This document shows positions 11,689 through 16,486 of a DNA stretch of 16,486 nucleotides, piece after piece. The stretch is from assembly GCA_015522935.1 (NCBI GenBank), contig WALH01000067.1, forward strand, positions 1-16,486. The letters are read 5' to 3'. The position numbers were made by a program, and so were the translations under genes. Below the pieces are notes generated by a model. It worked only from the letters and a program-made list of their open reading frames with translations, was not told the origin of the DNA and did no database searches. Source of the DNA: DHVE2 group archaeon (GTDB lineage: Archaea > Thermoplasmatota > Thermoplasmata > Thermoplasmatales > Aciduliprofundaceae). Numbering within the stretch: the first letter of the stretch is position 1; each line of letters opens with the position of its first letter.

Positions 11689-12801
11689 ATGAATGAAAAT
11701 GAAATTCGCAAAATATTGAGGCAATATTATGAGGAAGACCTGCATTATGACTCAGGCCGTATTTTAGGTTCAATGTACACTCAAATTCCCAAGATTTCTC
11801 TTGAAATATTCACACTGTTTCATGAGGCAAATCTTGGAAATCCTGCCCTTTATCTCGGAACACAGAAAATAGAACGCAAAGTGGTGAAATTCCTGCTCAA
11901 ATTAACATCAGGCTCTGAGAATTTTTACGGACATGTGCTTAGTGGGGGAACAGAGGCAAATATAACTGCTCTCTGGGCTGCGAGAAATGCAGGGTTCAGA
12001 AGAATCCTTACAACACAGGAAGCTCATTTCTCCTTGAGAAAAGCGGCAGATCTCCTTAAAGTGCCTATAAAATTCGTAAGATCCAACGGGCACAGAATGA
12101 GTGTAGTAGACCTGAGAAGAGAGATAAAGGATGGAGATATTGTTGTGGCAAACGCCGGCAACACACAGTTCGGATTTGTGGACCCGATAGAGGAAATTGG
12201 GGGAATATGCTCTATGAATCGCTGTTATCTACACGTTGATGCGGCTTTCGGTGGATTTGTAATTCCATTTCTGAACGAAATTTATGAGAAAAAAATAAAA
12301 TTTGGATTTGAAATCCCTGAGGTGATGAGTGTTACGATTGATCCCCATAAAATGGGTCTTGCCCCATATCCTGCAGGTGGCCTAGTTGCACGAGAGAACA
12401 TTTTCAAGAGTATAGAGGTCCCTGCACCTTACCTGACATCTGGCAAAAGCGATAATCTTTTAGGCACGAGGCAAAGTGGAAGTGTTGCCGCGGCATACGC
12501 TTCCATTCTTTATTTTGGATGGAAAGGGTATAGAAGACTTGTGAGAGAGTGCATGGAGAACACCTTTTATTTAGTGGAAAGAGCGAGAGAGATGAAGTTT
12601 GATGTTCCTTATGAACCGGAGATGAACATAGTCAACATAAAAGTGAAAAATCCAATTGCTGTAAGAGATGGACTCCTAAAATTAGGATGGAGTGTATCTG
12701 CGAGCGAAGAATTTGGCACAATAAGAATAGTCGTCATGCCCCACGTGAAAAAAGAGATCATCGAGGAATTTCTGAAAACTCTCAAAAAATTAGGGGATTA
12801 A
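11689..12801 (+). CDS. mfnA: MfnA-type PLP-dependent tyrosine/aspartate decarboxylase
   Basis: The protein has 370 residues, as in archaeal MfnA. Fold-type I group II decarboxylase marks are 'FHEANLGNPALYLGTQ' (44-59), SGGTEAN (85-91), His113 that would stack on the cofactor, 'HVDAAFGGF' (182-190) with Asp184, and 'TIDPHKMGLAPYPAGG' with the PLP Lys221. In methanogens this enzyme makes tyramine for methanofuran; in non-methanogenic Thermococcus a homologue makes beta-alanine from aspartate for coenzyme A. No methanogenesis genes are visible here, so the aspartate role is more likely (inference). The 3' end overlaps porB tail to tail by four bases. Confidence 0.9.
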   Translation: MNENEIRKILRQYYEEDLHYDSGRILGSMYTQIPKISLEIFTLFHEANLGNPALYLGTQKIERKVVKFLLKLTSGSENFYGHVLSGGTEANITALWAARNAGFRRILTTQEAHFSLRKAADLLKVPIKFVRSNGHRMSVVDLRREIKDGDIVVANAGNTQFGFVDPIEEIGGICSMNRCYLHVDAAFGGFVIPFLNEIYEKKIKFGFEIPEVMSVTIDPHKMGLAPYPAGGLVARENIFKSIEVPAPYLTSGKSDNLLGTRQSGSVAAAYASILYFGWKGYRRLVRECMENTFYLVERAREMKFDVPYEPEMNIVNIKVKNPIAVRDGLLKLGWSVSASEEFGTIRIVVMPHVKKEIIEEFLKTLKKLGD

Positions 12802-13688
12802 TGATACCCGTATTTTTCCCACCATGCATTCACGTCATCTTGCAATTTTTTCACTAGATCAGGATTCTTTAGCAAATGTCTGAACCTTCCCTGCATCTTC
12901 AGATATTCTTCCACAGGCTTGAATTTCTTGGGATGATAGGTTATGCGCATATTTTCAATATCCCCGTCTATTATCTCGTAGAGAGGGAATAACCCTGTGT
13001 CAGCAGCGAGACGAAGAATTTCAATTGTCTTGCTGGGATCATGTCTCCATCCAGTTGTGCACGAGGATAGAACATGCAGAAATCTTGGGCCCTCATAACT
13101 CAAAGCCTTCTGAACCTTCTTTTTAAAATCTTGAAAGATTGCGGGATTTGCCGTTGCAACATATTTTGCGTTGTGAGCAGCAATGATCCTTGCTATGGGC
13201 TTCTTAGGCCTTAACTTGCCTATTGGATTTGCCTTGCCAACCTTGCTTGTTGTAGTCCACGCACCCCAAGGTGTAGCACTAGATCTTTGAATTCCGGTGT
13301 TCATATACGCTTCGTTGTCGTAAAGAACATATAGGACATTATGTCCACGCTCAACCATACCGCTCAATGCCTGTAATCCAATATCCACCGTACCACCATC
13401 ACCACCGAAAACGATTACATTTGCTTTCTCTCCTGTTGCTCTCAGTGCAGCTTCCACTCCACTAGCTGCGGCGGCGGAGTTTTCGAATGCAACGTGTAAC
13501 CAAGGTATCCGCCAAGATGTGTGGGGATATGCGGTTGTGGCAACTTCCAAACATCCAGTGGCATTTACAACTATTGTGTTTGGTCCAGATAATTTAAGAA
13601 CCCACTTTACAATTATAGGGGCAGCACAGCCAGCGCACATTCCATGGCCCGGTGCAAAGAATTCCATATCTTCATAATTTTCTGTCAT
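12798..13688 (-). CDS. porB: pyruvate/2-oxoacid:ferredoxin oxidoreductase, beta subunit (TPP-binding)
   Basis: The protein has 296 residues. A [4Fe-4S] cluster is expected from Cys18 and Cys21 (GHGMCAGC), Cys46 (NATGCLE) and Cys210 (SSCTTGW), the set used by archaeal PorB. The thiamine diphosphate motif begins GGDGG (95-99) and ends at Asn125 in 'LYDNEAYMNTGIQRS'. 'ATPWGAWTTTS' is characteristic of archaeal POR/VOR beta subunits. It is the last gene of the porGDAB operon: its ATG overlaps the porA stop by four bases, and GGAGG lies just upstream. Pyruvate is the likely substrate, but a branched-chain 2-oxoacid (VOR) cannot be excluded from sequence alone. Confidence 0.95.
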   Translation of the reverse strand: MTENYEDMEFFAPGHGMCAGCAAPIIVKWVLKLSGPNTIVVNATGCLEVATTAYPHTSWRIPWLHVAFENSAAAASGVEAALRATGEKANVIVFGGDGGTVDIGLQALSGMVERGHNVLYVLYDNEAYMNTGIQRSSATPWGAWTTTSKVGKANPIGKLRPKKPIARIIAAHNAKYVATANPAIFQDFKKKVQKALSYEGPRFLHVLSSCTTGWRHDPSKTIEILRLAADTGLFPLYEIIDGDIENMRITYHPKKFKPVEEYLKMQGRFRHLLKNPDLVKKLQDDVNAWWEKYGYH

Positions 13689-14884
13689 AGTGATCCCTCC
13701 ACTTTTAGCACGGCTTCCTTATTTACATCCACCCAGTTCACCTCATCCACTTTCTCACCTTTTAGCGATCTTTCAGCAGTTTCCAGCACTGCTTCAAATG
13801 TCTTGAAGGTTATGTCTCTCCCTCCTAGGCCAACTATGAAGTCAAGTATTTTCGGCGATTTGCTCTCATTTACAAAATTCGCACCCATCTCTGCGTAAAC
13901 AGCACCTCCAAATCCAAAGGATATATTCCGCTCCATAACAGCCACAACAGGCACATCTTTTAATATGGAGAGAAGTTCCTCCTTGGGGAATGGCCTGAAC
14001 ACAGTTAATTTTACAAGTCCAATTTTCTTACCTTTCTCACGCATTTTCTTAACAAATTCCCTAGCTGTTCCACTCATTGAACCCATCGTGACTATTGCAA
14101 TATTTGCATCTTCCATAAATTCAGCAGAAACCTTGGAATATTTCCTATCAAACTTATTGGCAAATTTCTCAAATACCTCATCTATAACCTTCTTGGCGTG
14201 CTCCATGGCAACCCACTGCCCAAACTTGAACTCCATATAGTGCTGTGGGAATCCAAATGAACCAAGAGTTGCAGGTTTCTTAGGATCAAGAGTAACATAA
14301 TGGGGCACAAATTCACCTAAGAAATCATCCACATCTTTTTGTTCAGGCATTTCAACGGGTTCAACGGTATGAGTGAGAACAAAAGCATCTATCCCTATCA
14401 TTGCAGGAAGGAGAATGCGTTCATCCTCTGCAATCTTGAATGCCATTAATCCCAGATCGAGGCCCTCCTGATTGCTCTCCGCATAGAATTGCATCCATCC
14501 TGTATCTCTTTGAGCCATCATATCCTGATGGTCACACCATATATTTATGGGTGCGCTTAACGCCCTGTTACCAATTCCCATCACTATTGGAAGACGCATT
14601 CCACTTGCAATAAAAAGAACTTCATGCATTAAAGCAAGGCCTTGAGAAGCAGTTGCCGTGCCTACACGAACTCCCTTAGAACTCGCCCCTATAGCTGCGG
14701 AAATTGCACTATGCTCACTCTCCACAGGTACGAACTGGGCATCCATTTCTCCGTTGGCTATAAATTCGCTTATCTTTTCCGGAACGAGGGTAGATGGGGT
14801 TATTGGATAAGCAGGTATTACCTTCACCTTCGCAAGTTTAAAGGCGTACGCTATGGATTCGTTACCACGTATCATCACCTTCAT
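13685..14884 (-). CDS. porA: pyruvate/2-oxoacid:ferredoxin oxidoreductase, alpha subunit
   Basis: The protein has 399 residues, the typical length for a separate archaeal alpha subunit. It contains 'GNESIAYAFKLAKVKVIPAYPITPST' near the start, 'VESEHSAISAAIGAS' with the glutamate expected to activate the TPP aminopyrimidine ring, 'TATASQGLALMHE', 'RALSAPINIWCDHQDMMAQRDTGWMQF' and the C-terminal domain 'GLVKLTVFRPFPKEEL' and 'VMERNISFGFGGAV'. With PorB it forms the active site that decarboxylates the 2-oxoacid and passes electrons to ferredoxin, giving acyl-CoA. AAGGAGGAGA at 14891-14900 is the Shine-Dalgarno. It is co-transcribed between porD and porB. Confidence 0.95.
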   Translation of the reverse strand: MKVMIRGNESIAYAFKLAKVKVIPAYPITPSTLVPEKISEFIANGEMDAQFVPVESEHSAISAAIGASSKGVRVGTATASQGLALMHEVLFIASGMRLPIVMGIGNRALSAPINIWCDHQDMMAQRDTGWMQFYAESNQEGLDLGLMAFKIAEDERILLPAMIGIDAFVLTHTVEPVEMPEQKDVDDFLGEFVPHYVTLDPKKPATLGSFGFPQHYMEFKFGQWVAMEHAKKVIDEVFEKFANKFDRKYSKVSAEFMEDANIAIVTMGSMSGTAREFVKKMREKGKKIGLVKLTVFRPFPKEELLSILKDVPVVAVMERNISFGFGGAVYAEMGANFVNESKSPKILDFIVGLGGRDITFKTFEAVLETAERSLKGEKVDEVNWVDVNKEAVLKVEGSL

Positions 14885-14885
14885 T

Positions 14886-15206
14886 TTATCTCTCCTCCTT
14901 TACAAAATCTATTGCGTTCACAGGACATTCATTATAACATATTCCACAGCCTTTACAGTAATCATAATCAATCTCTGGCACTGGCAGTCTCTTTATTGGC
15001 TCTTTTGGTGCAGGTGTGTTCTTCTTAACGTCTTCATCCTTTATTTTCAATATTGCAGGCTCTGGGCAGAACTGCCAGCAGATCATGCATCTTATGCATT
15101 TTTCGTAGTTTATTACAGGCTTAAACACTCTCCACGAACCTGTTTTATTCTCTGTTGAATTACCCGGATAGGGAATTACGCCACCTCTTGTATATACAAT
15201 TTCCAT
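14886..15206 (-). CDS. porD: pyruvate/2-oxoacid:ferredoxin oxidoreductase, delta subunit (2x[4Fe-4S] ferredoxin)
   Basis: The protein has 106 residues. Two ferredoxin motifs are present: Cys37, 40, 43, 47 (CIRCMICWQFCP) and Cys84, 87, 90, 94 (CKGCGICYNECP). A 36-residue linker rich in Lys, Pro and Glu separates them, which is usual for PorD. The N-terminal 'GSWRVFKPVINYEKC' is also typical. The subunit carries electrons from the TPP site to soluble ferredoxin. ATG 15206 is preferred to GTG 15215 because GAGGTGGT at 15211-15218 is then a properly spaced Shine-Dalgarno. The gene starts two bases after the porG stop. Confidence 0.95.
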   Translation of the reverse strand: MEIVYTRGGVIPYPGNSTENKTGSWRVFKPVINYEKCIRCMICWQFCPEPAILKIKDEDVKKNTPAPKEPIKRLPVPEIDYDYCKGCGICYNECPVNAIDFVKEER

Positions 15207-15208
15207 AT

Positions 15209-15760
15209 TTACCACCTCAAAATTGTTTGCTCATACGCATCTTTCGCTGCAAGGGCATTTTCCTCCCTCTTTGCAGGAGCGTTTTCTCTTATGGCCTCAA
15301 CAACATACTCTATCTTCACATTTCCGATAACCTTGGAGTACGCTCCCAAAATTGCAGTGTTCACTATCGGCGCAGCCTGAGAACCCAGTTTGTGTTTCAG
15401 AGCGATTTCAGTAGCATTGACTGTGGCAATCTTGTAGCCTGAAAATTCAAAATCTTCTGGTTTTTTAGAGGTGTTAATCACTATTATTCCTCCTTCTTTC
15501 AGTCCACTTGTAACGTCCACAACCGCCATAAGTGTAGGATCAAGCACAATAACCGCATCAGGACTGTAGACATTCATCCTCAAATCTATTTTTTTTGTAT
15601 CTATCCTTGTAAAAGCCTGAACAGGCGCACCTCTTCTCTCCACACCAAAGAATGGAAATGCCTGCGCGTAGAATCCCTGTTTCACAGCTGCTATCGCAAG
15701 AATATTGGCCGCTGTAACAGCTCCTTGACCTCCTCTACCATGGAACCTAACTTCGTACAT
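15209..15760 (-). CDS. porG: pyruvate/2-oxoacid:ferredoxin oxidoreductase, gamma subunit
   Basis: The protein has 183 residues. 'RFHGRGGQGAVTAANILA' is the family's signature, followed by 'FFGVERRGAPVQAFTRID', which carries the conserved ERRG, and 'VVVLDPTL'-like sequence (IVLDPTLM). The gamma subunit contributes to coenzyme A binding. ATG 15760 gives the standard N-terminus MYEVRFHGRGGQG and lies about 28 bases after the TATA-like box; the in-frame ATG at 15781 adds seven residues and would fall too close to that box. It is the first gene of the operon, whose order G-D-A-B is the usual archaeal one. Confidence 0.95.
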   Translation of the reverse strand: MYEVRFHGRGGQGAVTAANILAIAAVKQGFYAQAFPFFGVERRGAPVQAFTRIDTKKIDLRMNVYSPDAVIVLDPTLMAVVDVTSGLKEGGIIVINTSKKPEDFEFSGYKIATVNATEIALKHKLGSQAAPIVNTAILGAYSKVIGNVKIEYVVEAIRENAPAKREENALAAKDAYEQTILRW

Positions 15761-15783
15761 GGCAATGGGTATGTCGTGCATAA

Positions 15784-15791
15784 CTTAAAAG
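15784..15791 (-). promoter_or_regulatory. TATA-like box for the por operon
   Basis: On the minus strand, CTTTTAAG is centred about 28 bases before ATG 15760, consistent with a leaderless first gene. It lies in the 124-base divergent region shared with the eL41 gene. Confidence 0.45.
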
Positions 15792-15844
15792 TTACTGTAT
15801 TTCGATAATCAATAACGAAAAGCGGATTTTAATTGTGGGTAAGA

Positions 15845-15851
15845 TTTATAT
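15845..15851 (+). promoter_or_regulatory. TATA-like box for the eL41 gene
   Basis: TTTATAT predicts a start near 15874, leaving a short leader with AGGTG at about 15875-15879 as the Shine-Dalgarno five bases before ATG 15885. Confidence 0.45.
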
Positions 15852-15884
15852 GTTAGTTCCAATTACGGTGCTGTAGGTGTATAT

Positions 15885-15992
15885 ATGAAACGCAGTTCCC
15901 GTGACTGGAAAAAAAGAGGAAAAATGCGATGGAAATGGAGAAAGAAGAGGATGCGTAGATTAATGAGGCAGAGAAGAGCCAATAAGAGGTAA
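15885..15992 (+). CDS. rpl41e: ribosomal protein eL41
   Basis: This 35-residue, extremely basic peptide is easily missed. It reads MKRSSRDWKKRGKMRWKW, then a second basic helix RKKRMRRLMRQRR, then ANKR. The 'KWKKRGKMRWKW' style N-terminus and the K-R-M-R-R-L core match archaeal eL41, a single helix bridging the ribosomal subunits. The start at 15885 has a TATA-like box and Shine-Dalgarno and gives the full archaeal length, whereas the internal ATG at codon 14 would give the shorter eukaryote-like form. It is divergent from the por operon and convergent with the next gene, whose stop is nine bases away. Confidence 0.88.
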   Translation: MKRSSRDWKKRGKMRWKWRKKRMRRLMRQRRANKR

Positions 15993-16001
15993 ATTAACTT
16001 A

Positions 16002-16486
16002 TTATCCTAAATCTGTCTCCATTCCAAGGAGAGTTTTCAATGAGTATATAAATTCGTTTATAAGCTCGATGCTTATTATTTTATCCTTCTTTCCTTCTAC
16101 CATGTCATTGGCTAGTTCAAGCATTCTTTCTAAAATTTCTTTATCTTTTGTATAATGGCTGGCAAGAAACACCCCATAGAAAAGTAACGGTTCTTTATCC
16201 GAGTTCAAAAGAGTGAGTAATCTATCTCTAAATTTATTTCTACCCTCTTCATGCTCTAAATAAAAAGATGTTAAATCAAGATGGAGAAAGCCTTTTTCCA
16301 TCATTATCTTATCCATTATATTCCGTCCTCTATTATAATATTTTTCAACATACTCCAGCGCCCTCTCACTGGGATAATCGTAGGGGTTGGCAGTTTGGTA
16401 TATCGCTTTTATATAGTATTCTTCCTCATAGATATCATTCTCTAAAATATATAACAGGGCCAAATCTGCATGCACAGTTGGATAAC
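16002..16486 (-). CDS. helical protein of unknown function (5' end outside window)
   Basis: The frame stays open to the right edge, so the GTG at 16475 is probably internal and the gene begins beyond the window. About 160 residues are visible. They are rich in Glu, Lys, Tyr and Leu and look alpha-helical, with helix-pair spacing ('AIYQTANPYDYPSERALEYV', 'GVFLASHYTKDKEILERML'). This could be a TPR-like or HEAT-like superhelix, but no clear repeat consensus is seen. There are no membrane segments or catalytic motifs. It converges with the eL41 gene with a nine-base gap. Confidence 0.6.
   Translation of the reverse strand, partial: YPTVHADLALLYILENDIYEEEYYIKAIYQTANPYDYPSERALEYVEKYYNRGRNIMDKIMMEKGFLHLDLTSFYLEHEEGRNKFRDRLLTLLNSDKEPLLFYGVFLASHYTKDKEILERMLELANDMVEGKKDKIISIELINEFIYSLKTLLGMETDLG

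Overview
The window looks like a piece of an archaeal chromosome, most likely from a Thermoplasmata-related, anaerobic, peptide-fermenting euryarchaeon (an Aciduliprofundum-like organism would fit; this is inference). Direct signs of archaea are: ribosomal protein eL41, an archaeal-type NMN adenylyltransferase, an archaeal MfnA-type decarboxylase, a four-subunit 2-oxoacid:ferredoxin oxidoreductase, and TATA-like boxes placed about 25-28 bases before start codons, giving leaderless mRNAs. Base composition is AT-rich and looks uniform. I see no rRNA, tRNA, CRISPR array, insertion sequence or prophage genes.

Layout. The left edge (1-552) holds the end of a TPR-like protein. It is followed by a small membrane protein and a tandem winged-helix regulator (592-1366), and by an unrecognised convergent gene (1355-1693). 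Positions 1771-3108 form a tight operon: two glycine/tyrosine/arginine-rich DUF5320-like proteins, a small membrane protein between them, and a NifX-like (COG1433) protein with a coiled-coil tail. Next come a phosphoribulokinase-like enzyme (3152-4108), an EMAP/tRNA-binding OB-fold protein (4095-4751), an Ldh2-type malate/lactate dehydrogenase (4783-5886), an SDR oxidoreductase (5927-6649), a decayed-looking short frame (about 6742-6903) and nadM (6953-7465).

Positions 7528-10093 form a second, related operon: a NifX-like protein with a Gly/Arg tail, two adjacent MinD/Mrp-type ATPases each with an inserted 2x[4Fe-4S] ferredoxin domain, and a Panacea (DUF4065)-like protein. The set resembles the 'orange protein' (ORP) operons of sulfate reducers. 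I consider this operon, together with the one at 1771-3108, the most interesting system here. Both promoters carry the 9-mer CATTTGTGT between TATA box and start (inverted in the second). At the second promoter it forms a perfect inverted repeat around the TATA box. The two operons therefore look like one co-regulated system.

The right part is central metabolism: type I glutamine synthetase (10335-11654), MfnA-like tyrosine/aspartate decarboxylase (11689-12801), and on the minus strand the porGDAB operon (15760 down to 12798), which oxidises 2-oxoacids to acyl-CoA and reduces ferredoxin. Divergent from porG is the tiny eL41 gene (15885-15992). A helical protein of unknown function runs off the right edge (16002-16486, minus).
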